Assembly (NCBI RefSeq): GCF_051155795.1
Contig: NZ_DAXETW010000011.1
Coordinates: 1 to 64,000, forward strand
DNA from: Longibacter sp051155795
GTDB taxonomy: Bacteria; Bacteroidota; Rhodothermia; Rhodothermales; Salinibacteraceae
Length of the DNA stretch: 64,000 nt
Direction of reading: 5' to 3'
Both the position numbers and the translations under genes were made by a program. A model generated the notes under the pieces. That model did no database searches. It was not told where the DNA came from and worked only from the letters and a program-made list of their open reading frames with translations. Positions 35,221 to 43,980 of the stretch are shown in pieces; positions within the stretch are counted from its first letter, which is position 1; each line of letters starts with the position of its first letter.

Positions 35221-36099
35221 TCAATGCCGGTTGGCGGCGAACGTGCCGGATATTACCAGCAGGCCGCCGGCCACGCTCCACCCGTCGATCGATTCGCCGA
35301 ATACGAGCAGGCCCCACACGGCGGCAAATACGATCTGCAGGTACGTGACGGTCATCGCGCGGCCGGCTTTGACCGCGTGGAGGCCTTTTGTGATGCAGAC
35401 CTGTGCGATCTGTGCACACCCGCCCACCCCGACGATCAGGATCAGCCACTCCCACGGGGACGGCCATTGCAGGTCGGTGAAGGCAGCCGTCGGTGCAGAA
35501 CCGATGGTCGCCACGAGCGGGAAGTAGAACACGATCACGAGCGGGTGTTCGCTCGTCCGAAGACGGCGGACGATAACGTACGCCGTGGCCGCACAGATCG
35601 CACCCAGCAGGGCGACGCCGACGTATAGTGGGGCCAACCCGGCCACACCGCTCCCGAAGACGAAGGAGGGCTTGGCGATCATTACAACGCCGATCAGGCT
35701 CGCAGCAGCGCCACCGATTTCCATGGCGGAGAGCGATTCATTCAGCGCCACTGCAGCGATGATAGCCACAAACACGGGGTTCGTGTAGTGAATAACGGTC
35801 GCGTCTGCTAGTGGGAGCTTTGTCAGCGCGTAAAAGAAACAGGTCAGTGCAGCAAACCCGAAGAGGCCGCGTAGCCAGAGAAGCTTCTTGTTGCGCCCAA
35901 ATACCTGGTCGATCCCGGACCAGCGAATAAGGAGATAGCTGTAGATCAGGGTGACGACAGCACGAACCCAGACGATCTGCTGGCTGGGAAGTCGTTCGCC
36001 CGCCAGCTTCACGCACACGGACATCACGCTCCAGAAAAACGCCGCCCCGACGAGGTAGGCGATGCCGGAAAGGGACGAACCGTCGGACGACTCGGACAT
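35221..36099 (-). CDS. DMT-superfamily permease (EamA family)
   Basis: A 292-residue inner-membrane protein with ten predicted helices arranged as two EamA repeats: IAYLVGAAFFWSVMSVCVKLA opens the first, and LYVGVALLGAICAATAYVIVR opens the second. The family hallmark of helix 4/9, FYALTKLPLADATVIHYTNPV, is clear. Such proteins export or import small metabolites (amino acids, purines and others); specificity cannot be read from the sequence. It is on the - strand downstream of the P-type ATPase gene, separated from it by 154 bases holding a hairpin. Confidence 0.9.
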   Translation of the reverse strand: MSESSDGSSLSGIAYLVGAAFFWSVMSVCVKLAGERLPSQQIVWVRAVVTLIYSYLLIRWSGIDQVFGRNKKLLWLRGLFGFAALTCFFYALTKLPLADATVIHYTNPVFVAIIAAVALNESLSAMEIGGAAASLIGVVMIAKPSFVFGSGVAGLAPLYVGVALLGAICAATAYVIVRRLRTSEHPLVIVFYFPLVATIGSAPTAAFTDLQWPSPWEWLILIVGVGGCAQIAQVCITKGLHAVKAGRAMTVTYLQIVFAAVWGLLVFGESIDGWSVAGGLLVISGTFAANRH

Positions 36100-36212
36100 G
36101 CGGGGAGGCGATCGGAAAAGCCAATGCGTACGTCTAAAGTCCCGATTCCGGAAGGGGTTCGCCCGGTCCTCGCTGCGCTTACTGAAATCACGCCGTCTGC
36201 ATGTCGGGATCT

Positions 36213-36228
36213 CACCGTAAAGACGGTG
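36213..36228 (-). terminator. Small hairpin after the P-type ATPase gene
   Basis: CACCGT-4 bases-ACGGTG, a perfect 6-base stem about 26 bases after the ATPase stop on the - strand. No U-run follows, so its role is uncertain. Confidence 0.3.
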
Positions 36229-36253
36229 GGAAATGGACGGTCATTGTATAAAA

Positions 36254-38992
36254 CTACGGTCTTTTCGAAAATAACCCTTTGACGGCAGGCAAGATGAATG
36301 GGCTCAGGCTTCCCACACCTACAATAATCCATCCTGCCCATGTCGGTGGCGACAGGGAGAGCACCTGCGCGATTGGCGGGATGAAAACGGCACCTGCCAG
36401 AAGGAAGACACAGAGGACGAGAGCCATCCAGATGTAGGGGTTGTGCGTCACGGCATTCTTGAAGAACGCGCTGCCTGCCGGTCGCATGTTGAATACGTGG
36501 GTGAGCTGGGAAAGAGCCAGCGTCAGGAAGCTGACCGTTACCGCCTCCGACGGACTGTAGTCCATGGAGCACATTGCGATCAAAAATGAGGCGATGACCG
36601 CGACACTCATCACGCCGCTGTAGGATACAATCTCTTTCCAGTCTTTCTGTCTCAGGATCGGTTCGTCCGCGGGACGGGGAGGGCGCGAAAGAGCATTTTC
36701 GTCGGCATCGGTCATACCCAGGGCGAGCGCTGGAAAAACGTCCGTTACCAGGTTGAGGAAGAGAATCTGAAGGGGAAGGATGGGCAGAGGCAAGCCGGAG
36801 AAAGCCGCTCCCCCCACGACCATGACCTCCGCCACGTTGCAGGAGAGAAGATAGCGGACGAAGGCCCGTATATTTCCAAAAATCGTCCGCCCTTCTTCAA
36901 CAGCCACAAGAATCGTCGCGAACGCATCGTCCTGTAAAACGACGTCCGCGGCGTCCTGAGCCACCTGCGTCCCGCGCTGACCCATCGCCACACCGATGTC
37001 CGCGCGCTGAAGCGCGGGGGCGTCGTTTACCCCATCGCCCGTCATGGCGACCACGTAACCCTGATCCTGAAACGCATCGATCAGATCAAGTTTTTGCCGG
37101 GGGGAAACCCGCGCGTAAATCGACACGCCGTTTTCGACGTGCGGTTTAAAGGCGCTACCGTCTACGACCTCCGCCGCTTCATCATCCACGAGTCCAACGG
37201 CCAGAGCCACCGATCGGGCCGTTGCAGCCTGATCTCCGGTCACCATGACGACTCGAATGCCGGCCGATCGGCACGTTTCAACAACGTCGCGCACGTCCGA
37301 CCGGGGAGGGTCCAGAAATCCTATGAGGCCCAGAAGCGTCAGATTGTCAAACGGTGCACCGGTCGACGGTTCTCCGTCATCCTGACGCGTTGCCAGCGCG
37401 AGAACGCGGAGCCCGTCGCGCCCCAGTTCTTCGTTCATCGCCGCCCACTCGGCCCGGCGGTCCGCCTCAAGATCGGTGCGTTCGACGTTCGGGTCCGGGT
37501 CGTCGGAGGGCTGTCCGTTCGTCGACACCGCGGCGAGCGATTCTGCAGCCACCACGCCGGTATGCGTGGATCCTTCGAGAACGGCCTCCGGCGCCCCCTT
37601 CACTATAACGCGCGTCCGGTCGGCGACCCGGTGCATCGTTGCCATCTGCCTCGTCTCTCGACTGAAGGCGACGCGGTTCACTTCGGGCATCGCGCGCCGG
37701 AGGTCCGCTATTTCCACACCGGCCTCCTGTGCGAACAGGAGGAGGGCGATTTCCATGGGATCGCCCGTGCCGCGTCCGTTCTCCTCGGAGAGCGTCGCGG
37801 AGGTGCAGAGCGCCGCCAGCGCCATCGGGTCCGCAATCGCCGAAGGCTCGGATCGCGGATCGACGGGCTCCGCGGGGGAGCCATCATTGGTCGCCGGCAC
37901 CCACCGGACGACGCGCATCTCGTTCTCCGTCAGCGTTCCGGTTTTGTCGGTACAGATGACGCCGGTGGCGCCGAGCGTCTCAACCGATGAGAGCCGTCGG
38001 ACGAGCGCATTGCGCCGGGCCATCCGGCGGAGCCCCCGGGCAAGCGCAATGGTCGCGACTACGGGCAATCCTTCCGGAATGGCCGCCACCGCGAGAGCAA
38101 TCGCCGTTTCGAGCATTAACTGCACATCTTTGCCGGAAAACACGCCTGCCGCCCCGACGGCAACTGTGATTACCAGAACGACGCGCAGAAGGCTCTTCCC
38201 GAGCCGATCCAGGCGTTCCTCCAGCGGGGTTCGTTCCGCCGTGTCCGTGGCCACCATGTCGGATATTTCGCCGACTTCCGTTTCCACCCCCGTCGCGACG
38301 ACGACCCCTGTTGCGGAGCCGGTGGCGACGGAGGTACCCTTGTACGCCATGGACGGACGCTCCGCAAGCACGGCCGCCGGATCCACCGGCTCAGGCGCCT
38401 TCTGGACTGGCGCCGACTCGCCCGTGAGCGCTGATTCGTTAATCTGTAGCTGAGCGGCCGTCAACAGCCGGAGGTCAGCGGGAACGAGATCGCCCTCCTC
38501 CAGGCGCACGATGTCTCCGGGGACCAGGTCGTCCGCCGGAATCTCGCGGCTCTCGCCGTTGCGAACGACCACGCAGATGATGTTGTCCATCTCGCGAAGG
38601 GCCTCCATCGATCGGACGGCTCGCCATTCCATCGCCGCTCCGATGGCCGTATTTAGCACCAGGACAATCCCGATGGCCCCGGCCTCCACGACGTCCCCCA
38701 TAGCGAACGCGACAACGGCCGCTGCCGCGAGGAGGAGGACCACCAGGCTTCGGAGCTGTCGGATGATGATGGCTGTCAGTCGAACCGGCTCCGGCTCTTC
38801 CATGCGATTCCACCCGAACAACTCCCGGCGCCGGTCAACCTCCGCGTCCGTCAGACCGGACACCGACGATCCTAGTTCGTCGCGGACCTCGTCCGGCGAT
38901 TGGGCCCAGGGTGCCTCGAGGGCGGGCCGGTTCCTCAACTCGGACATCTCATCGGTCGGAAATGAGGGGCCGGACGGTCCAGGTTTTGCCAT
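36254..38992 (-). CDS. P-type cation-transporting ATPase (Ca2+-ATPase-like, P2 group)
   Basis: A 912-residue ion pump with all P-type hallmarks: cation_ATPase_N domain (about 30-100), actuator loop ALTGESAPVQ, TM4 motif AAIPEGLPVV, phosphorylation site CTDKTGTLT, KGAPEAVLEG in the nucleotide domain, MVTGDQAATARSVA and MTGDGVNDAPALQRADIGVAMG in the hinge, and a six-helix C-terminal module with LNLVTDVFPALALG. The PEGLP form fits Ca2+/Mn2+ or Na+/K+-type P2 pumps rather than heavy-metal P1B pumps, and no metal-binding Cys domain is present. ATG 38992 is preferred; a GTG start at 39022 is also open. Cation homeostasis fits a saline habitat. Confidence 0.93.
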   Translation of the reverse strand: MAKPGPSGPSFPTDEMSELRNRPALEAPWAQSPDEVRDELGSSVSGLTDAEVDRRRELFGWNRMEEPEPVRLTAIIIRQLRSLVVLLLAAAAVVAFAMGDVVEAGAIGIVLVLNTAIGAAMEWRAVRSMEALREMDNIICVVVRNGESREIPADDLVPGDIVRLEEGDLVPADLRLLTAAQLQINESALTGESAPVQKAPEPVDPAAVLAERPSMAYKGTSVATGSATGVVVATGVETEVGEISDMVATDTAERTPLEERLDRLGKSLLRVVLVITVAVGAAGVFSGKDVQLMLETAIALAVAAIPEGLPVVATIALARGLRRMARRNALVRRLSSVETLGATGVICTDKTGTLTENEMRVVRWVPATNDGSPAEPVDPRSEPSAIADPMALAALCTSATLSEENGRGTGDPMEIALLLFAQEAGVEIADLRRAMPEVNRVAFSRETRQMATMHRVADRTRVIVKGAPEAVLEGSTHTGVVAAESLAAVSTNGQPSDDPDPNVERTDLEADRRAEWAAMNEELGRDGLRVLALATRQDDGEPSTGAPFDNLTLLGLIGFLDPPRSDVRDVVETCRSAGIRVVMVTGDQAATARSVALAVGLVDDEAAEVVDGSAFKPHVENGVSIYARVSPRQKLDLIDAFQDQGYVVAMTGDGVNDAPALQRADIGVAMGQRGTQVAQDAADVVLQDDAFATILVAVEEGRTIFGNIRAFVRYLLSCNVAEVMVVGGAAFSGLPLPILPLQILFLNLVTDVFPALALGMTDADENALSRPPRPADEPILRQKDWKEIVSYSGVMSVAVIASFLIAMCSMDYSPSEAVTVSFLTLALSQLTHVFNMRPAGSAFFKNAVTHNPYIWMALVLCVFLLAGAVFIPPIAQVLSLSPPTWAGWIIVGVGSLSPFILPAVKGLFSKRP

Positions 38993-39472
38993 AGCAGTTC
39001 GGGACTCTACATCGGGGATCACCTCCGAATATGCGGCTTCTCACCCGAAGCCGGTACCCCGGCAACGATGATCCTCAGGCCCGAGAATCGCGCACGCCGT
39101 TGACGGTAAATCCACCACACGAATCACTATGTCGCCTTCGGCGCACCGGCTATTGATCTTCCCGGGAGTCGTGCGTACTCTTGATCCGGTTGTTCTTTCC
39201 GGACTTGCGAAGCAGGCGGTCGCCACCCGGCGGCATCCTGCGAAGAAATATACGACGTGGACGTTGCGCTGACACGCTCCATCTATAATGACAGAGCGGG
39301 ATGATGCACAGCATACCCGGTCGGAGCAGTGTGTTTTCGGTGAACGGCTTGCGGAAACCTACATAGAGCCCGTTACTATAAATCCTGCAACGGCTAACGA
39401 CAGCGACGAACCGATCGCTCTCGACCCTCGGGCCGCCTCACCGGTCCCGTGTACGCCGGCAGGAAATTCCAT
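38993..39472. other. Intergenic region between the ATPase gene and tRNA-Pro
   Basis: About 480 bases with no supported gene. A perfect TATAAT (39283-39288) and TATAAA (39377-39382) point toward the tRNA on the + strand, but neither has a well-spaced -35 box. A short GCCGG-TACC-CCGGC hairpin is at 39050-39063. Confidence 0.4.
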
Positions 39473-39550
39473 CGGGACATGGCGCAGCCCGGTTAGCGCG
39501 CCGCTCTGGGGGAGCGGAGGTCCCCGGTTCAAATCCGGGTGTCCCGACCA
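39473..39550 (+). tRNA. tRNA-Pro (anticodon GGG)
   Basis: A complete cloverleaf. Acceptor CGGGACA pairs with TGTCCCG. The D-stem is GCGC/GCGC, and the anticodon stem CCGCT/AGCGG encloses the loop CTGGGGG with anticodon GGG at 39508-39510. The T-stem CCCGG/CCGGG encloses TTCAAAT. The discriminator is A and CCA is encoded. It reads CCC and CCU codons. An intrinsic terminator follows 69 bases downstream. Confidence 0.95.
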
Positions 39551-39619
39551 TAGCAGCCGGTTTTCGGTTGCCACCGACACTTGACCCGTCTGTCAACAAC
39601 CGTCAGACGCCTGACTTCC

Positions 39620-39657
39620 ACGCCGTTTCTGGCTCTCCGCCGGGGACGGCGTTTTTT
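39620..39657 (+). terminator. Rho-independent terminator downstream of tRNA-Pro
   Basis: ACGCCGT (39620-39626) pairs with ACGGCGT (39646-39652). An inner stem TCTGGC/GCCGGG (two wobble pairs) encloses the loop TCTCC, and the stem is followed at once by a six-T run. It is one of the two clearest intrinsic terminators in the window. Confidence 0.85.
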
Positions 39658-39741
39658 GATTCATCCCCGCGTCGCTCGCGCGTCCGCTCCGCCGACCCCG
39701 TACGGCCTCCGGATTTCTTTGACCACGACTAGTTGACGTCT

Positions 39742-41436
39742 ATGCCTGCTGATTCCGCCGCCGGCGAACGGTTCGCGCGCGACATGCGTCGCGTCCGGGA
39801 GGCCCGCGACCTGACGCAAAACGACATCCACGAGGAAACGCGAATCGCGGTCACGCTGATCGACGCGTTCGAACGGGACGGCCTGTTCGAGCATCCGGCG
39901 TTCAACCGGGTGTATCTTCGGTCGTTTGTCCGTGCGTATGCGGGTTGCATCAACGTCGACGCCGATCGGGCCCTTAGCCACCTCGAACGTGCACTCCAGG
40001 GCGCATACCAAAACGAACTTGCGGTGCAAGAGCTGGGCGACGCGCCGGAAGCACCGGCCGTCGATGAAGAGATCGAGGAACCGGAGGACACCGACGCCGA
40101 CGAATCTCCGCCGACGCAACGCGATCGGCCTCGGGGAAGCCAGGAGCGTACGCAGAATGTATTTGACCCGCGTCCCGTCGGATCATCCTCGTCCGACGCC
40201 TCCTCCACGGACCCATCAAGAAGCCGCTCCGAACGGGAAGCCGACGACCGCTCCCCATCTGCACCGGCCGCGTCCGACCGTGATGATCGAAGCACGTCCG
40301 AGAGCAGACGCGAGACGCCGACGCAGGCGGATGCTTCCGATCGAGACGACCCGGAAGGCGCTTCCCCAGGCGACGACGCGGACTCCCCGCTTGATCGTAC
40401 GGTAGACGACGGTCCGAGTCACGTCGCAGACTCATCCGTCGGGCTCACGGCCGATGCCCGGCGTAATACCGGCGACGTCTTTAACAAACGACCGATCACA
40501 GACGAAGGGGAAGAAGCCGAAGACGATGAGAAGGTAGAGGAACGCGGACCTACCGAAGCATCTTCAGAAGATGAACGCGATCCCGGCCACCCTGCTTTGT
40601 CCTCGCCGGACGAATCGACGGGGGGAGAGGCCTCCGGAGAATCTACGGACCCATCGAGCGAGTCGAAGGAAAAGGAAACGGATTCCGCGTCACCGGGAGC
40701 GCGCTTTCGAGCCATGCGCGAAGGGGATGACGATGCACCGCCACCGCCTGCGCACGGCGAGATGGTCGGCACCCCGCGCCCAGTTGGCGCAGACCGCGGC
40801 GACGCCTCCCGGGATGCCGAGGCTTCCTCGCCATCTCCGTTGACGCAGCGGGAGCGCCAGGAACGGGCGGCACAGGATACGACCGGTAGCGGCATAGATT
40901 TTCTGCTCGAGAACCGGCGCTCGATCACGATCGGTGGGGGAGCCGTGGCAGCACTTCTAGCCATCGGACTGGTCTGGTTCATGATGGCCGGCTCGCCGGA
41001 TGCGGACGAATCGGCAGCCTCCGAGCCGAGGACGGACACCACGGCACAGCCTGCGACCGCCCCCGAACCGGAACCGCAACGGCCCCCGCTTGCGAATCTC
41101 GCGATCGGGGATACGATCTACCTAATCCTGCAGGCCGAGCGAGACGTCTCGGGCATTCGCATTCAGCGGGATAACGATCTCCGGCGCCCGTACTGGATTA
41201 ACGAAGGCGAGTACGCGGTCTTCCCGTTTACAGACCGCATCATCGTGTGGGACCAGCTGGAAAACGTGGACGTGCTGCTTGAGAACTACCCGTACCCCGA
41301 GACCACGGACGTGCGGGGCCGGCTCGTGATCACGAGAGACTCCGCGCAGACGTTTGCAGACACCGTACGCGGCTCGCCTGCACAGTACAGCACGCCCCCG
41401 GACACCTTCCGCCTCAGTCCGCAGGGCTTGCAGTAA
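39742..41436 (+). CDS. RodZ-like protein: HTH, acidic linker, TM helix, DUF4115
   Basis: A 564-residue bitopic membrane protein. The N-terminal HTH_25 domain (about 5-90) has FARDMRRVREARDLTQNDIHEE and HPAFNRVYLRSFVRAYA, as in RodZ, which links MreB filaments to the cell wall. A linker of about 290 residues, very rich in Asp, Glu, Ser and Pro, follows. A single TM helix is near 394-417 (ITIGGGAVAALLAIGLVWFM). The periplasmic C-terminal domain (about 430-564) is DUF4115-like (PYWINEGEYAVFPFTDRIIV). The linker is much longer than in E. coli RodZ. TTG 39733 precedes ATG 39742, which I take as the start. Confidence 0.85.
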   Translation: MPADSAAGERFARDMRRVREARDLTQNDIHEETRIAVTLIDAFERDGLFEHPAFNRVYLRSFVRAYAGCINVDADRALSHLERALQGAYQNELAVQELGDAPEAPAVDEEIEEPEDTDADESPPTQRDRPRGSQERTQNVFDPRPVGSSSSDASSTDPSRSRSEREADDRSPSAPAASDRDDRSTSESRRETPTQADASDRDDPEGASPGDDADSPLDRTVDDGPSHVADSSVGLTADARRNTGDVFNKRPITDEGEEAEDDEKVEERGPTEASSEDERDPGHPALSSPDESTGGEASGESTDPSSESKEKETDSASPGARFRAMREGDDDAPPPPAHGEMVGTPRPVGADRGDASRDAEASSPSPLTQRERQERAAQDTTGSGIDFLLENRRSITIGGGAVAALLAIGLVWFMMAGSPDADESAASEPRTDTTAQPATAPEPEPQRPPLANLAIGDTIYLILQAERDVSGIRIQRDNDLRRPYWINEGEYAVFPFTDRIIVWDQLENVDVLLENYPYPETTDVRGRLVITRDSAQTFADTVRGSPAQYSTPPDTFRLSPQGLQ

Positions 41437-41560
41437 CGCGGACCCGGCGATGCCGTGCGGTTCTCGCGCCCGGGTAGCCTGCTACGCTCCGAGAGACATC
41501 TGCGTTCACCGAAAACGGACGGCGTGCGCGCGAGATTTCTCACGGGGTGGTCACACCTTT

Positions 41561-41579
41561 CGTAGGCGTAGCGCCTACG
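41561..41579. repeat. Perfect inverted repeat upstream of ligA
   Basis: CGTAGGCG-TAG-CGCCTACG: 8-base perfect arms around a 3-base centre, 125 bases after the RodZ-like stop and 101 bases before the ligA ATG. It could be a terminator hairpin without a T-run or an operator for a dimeric regulator. Confidence 0.5.
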
Positions 41580-41680
41580 TTGACTATGGTTGGTGGGTGC
41601 CAATCATTCGTGCATCTATGCCCGCGCGGACACGCTCTACGACCCGATTGTCGACTCATCCTTTTCTTTCTATCATCTAC

Positions 41681-43813
41681 ATGGACCTCCTCGAGCGCAC
41701 GAACGAGATGCTGTCGGAATTGCCGGACCCGTCCGACGTCTCACCGGAGGAAGCGAAGTCCGTCGTTCCAGCCCTGCGATCGCTGGTCCGACAGCACGAT
41801 CACCGGTATTACGTGCAGGACGACCCGCTCATCACCGACGCAGAATACGATCGTCTCTATCGCGCACTGAAGGCGCTGGAAAAAGCGCACCCGGAACTTC
41901 AGTCCGACGACTCACCGACCCGGCGCATCGGGGGTGAACCCATCGATGCATTCGAGAAACACGAGCATCCCGAGCCGATGCTGTCGCTCTCGAATGCATT
42001 TGACGCCGGCGAGCTGCGCGAGTGGTACGATCGGTGCCGGCGCGGCCTTCGAGAGGCTCACGGAGACGTCGAACCCGAGGTCGTAGCAGAACTCAAGATC
42101 GACGGTCTCGCCGTTGCCCTGACCTACGTGGATGGGCGCCTGGACGTGGCTGCCACGCGAGGGAACGGCCGCGTGGGAGAGAATATCACGCACAACATCC
42201 GGACCGTGCACCGCATCCCCATGGTCGTACCCATCGAGGGCGATCGCACACCGCCCGAGCGTATGGAGGTCCGGGGCGAAGTGTTCATGCGGAAAAGCGA
42301 GTTCGACGCGCTGAACGGCCGTCTCCGAGAGGCCGGCGACGAGCCGTTTGCCAACCCCAGGAATGCTGCCGCCGGGACGTTGCGGCAGTTGGATCCGAGC
42401 ATCACCGCGCAGCGGCCGCTCAGTTTTTTCGCGTACTCGATCGGGCCTGCGACGGGCGACGTGCCGACGTCGCATCACGAGATTTTGGAGATGCTCGGGG
42501 AGTATGGCTTGCCTCTGGACGACCATACCCAGCGGTTCGACGACATCGAGGCGGTCGTCTCATTTTGCGAAGGCTGGATTGAGCGACGCGACTCACTCGA
42601 CTACGAGATCGATGGCGTTGTGGTCAAAATCGACGCGCTTCCGTACCAGGACGAGCTCGGCTCGATTTCCAACGCTCCCCGATGGGCCGTCGCCTTCAAG
42701 TTTCCGGCCCGGGAGGCCACGACGACGCTGGAGAAGATTATCGTCAACGTCGGCCGGACGGGTGCCATCAAACCGGAGGCGGCCCTTTCTCCCGTTCAGA
42801 TCGGAGGCGTCACCGTGTCGCAGGCTACCCTCCACAACGAAGACTACATCGCCGACCGCGACATCCGGGAAGGCGATACGGTCGTAGTCAAGCGTGCCGG
42901 CGACGTCATTCCGCAGGTTGTACGCCCTGTGCCGGATGCACGTACGGGCGAAGAAACCCCGTGGACGTTTCCCACGGTATGCCCCGAATGCGGCACCGAC
43001 CTCGTCCGCCTTGAGGATGAGGCCGACTGGTACTGCATGAATACCGAGTGTCCCGCCCAGTTTCGGCGTCTCGTTGAGCACTTCGTGTCCCGAAACGCAA
43101 TGGACGTCGAAGGACTCGGCGAGCGCGTCGCACACATGCTGGTCGACGAGAGGAAGATTCAGACGCTCGCCGACCTGTTTCGGCTTTCGGTCGACGACCT
43201 GACGTCCCTCGAAGGCTTCGCTCAGAAGAGCGCGCAAAACCTCGTCGATGCGATTGAGGAGGCCCGTGACCGTTCGCTGAGTCGTCTCCTCTTTGCCCTT
43301 GGAATCCGACACGTCGGCCGAACGGTCGCGGAAACGCTGGTGAAGCATGTCGCTTCGATTGAGGCCCTCGCAGAGGCGAAAGCCGAGGACCTCGTCGCCA
43401 TCGACGGCGTCGGCCCGGTTATCGCCGAGAGCATCGTCGACTGGTTTGCCGTCGATAGAAACCGCACCCTTGTCCGGGAATTACAGGCTGTTGGCGTCAA
43501 CACAGCACGCAAGGCACACGAAGCGCCGGCAGATGAGGCATCGGCAGCCGACCTACCGCTGACGAATCATACGCTCGTCATCACCGGGAGCCTCGATGGG
43601 CTCACGCGTAAGGAGGCGAGTGAGATGATCGAGCGCGCTGGTGGAAAGGTAACGTCGAGTGTGAGTGGCAACACAGATTACCTGGTGAAAGGCGATAACC
43701 CCGGCTCGAAGTTCGACGATGCGCGCGATCGGGGGATTCCGATTGTGGAGGGGGCCGATGCGCTGCGTGCGCTTGTCAGCGGCGAATCCATCCCCGACAG
43801 GGTGGAAACCTGA
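41681..43813 (+). CDS. ligA: NAD+-dependent DNA ligase LigA
   Basis: It seals nicks in replication and repair using NAD+. The 710-residue protein shows the Ia domain (HDHRYYVQDDPLITDAEYDRL) and the adenylated Lys139 in AELKIDGLAVAL. It also has RGNGRVGENITHNIRT, YEIDGVVVKID in the OB-proximal part, the four-Cys zinc finger (CPECGTDL...CMNTECP, near 440-470), the helix-hairpin-helix repeats, and a C-terminal BRCT domain (LVITGSLDGLTRKEASEMIE). The frame is open to 41354, but ATG 41681 (MDLLERTNEM) is where homologous sequence begins. It follows the RodZ-like gene after 244 bases. Confidence 0.97.
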   Translation: MDLLERTNEMLSELPDPSDVSPEEAKSVVPALRSLVRQHDHRYYVQDDPLITDAEYDRLYRALKALEKAHPELQSDDSPTRRIGGEPIDAFEKHEHPEPMLSLSNAFDAGELREWYDRCRRGLREAHGDVEPEVVAELKIDGLAVALTYVDGRLDVAATRGNGRVGENITHNIRTVHRIPMVVPIEGDRTPPERMEVRGEVFMRKSEFDALNGRLREAGDEPFANPRNAAAGTLRQLDPSITAQRPLSFFAYSIGPATGDVPTSHHEILEMLGEYGLPLDDHTQRFDDIEAVVSFCEGWIERRDSLDYEIDGVVVKIDALPYQDELGSISNAPRWAVAFKFPAREATTTLEKIIVNVGRTGAIKPEAALSPVQIGGVTVSQATLHNEDYIADRDIREGDTVVVKRAGDVIPQVVRPVPDARTGEETPWTFPTVCPECGTDLVRLEDEADWYCMNTECPAQFRRLVEHFVSRNAMDVEGLGERVAHMLVDERKIQTLADLFRLSVDDLTSLEGFAQKSAQNLVDAIEEARDRSLSRLLFALGIRHVGRTVAETLVKHVASIEALAEAKAEDLVAIDGVGPVIAESIVDWFAVDRNRTLVRELQAVGVNTARKAHEAPADEASAADLPLTNHTLVITGSLDGLTRKEASEMIERAGGKVTSSVSGNTDYLVKGDNPGSKFDDARDRGIPIVEGADALRALVSGESIPDRVET

Positions 43814-43980
43814 GACGGTCGGGGCACGCCCGCGCCGCTGTCGTTGAATCTTTCAAGCGGTCCGGGCATTAGCACGCCGTAGCTTCGATCCGCCCACACC
43901 GGAATGGTCGAACGCGTGTCCCCGGCACGCCGTCCTCCTCCGTCCCGAGCGGAATCTCTTCACGATGTGGTTGCGACTGC

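Noticed and set aside
39359..39580. Small - strand frame reading HPDLNRGPPLPQSGALT
   Set aside because: This peptide is the well-known spurious translation of the complement of a tRNA-Pro gene, which is present here at 39473-39550.
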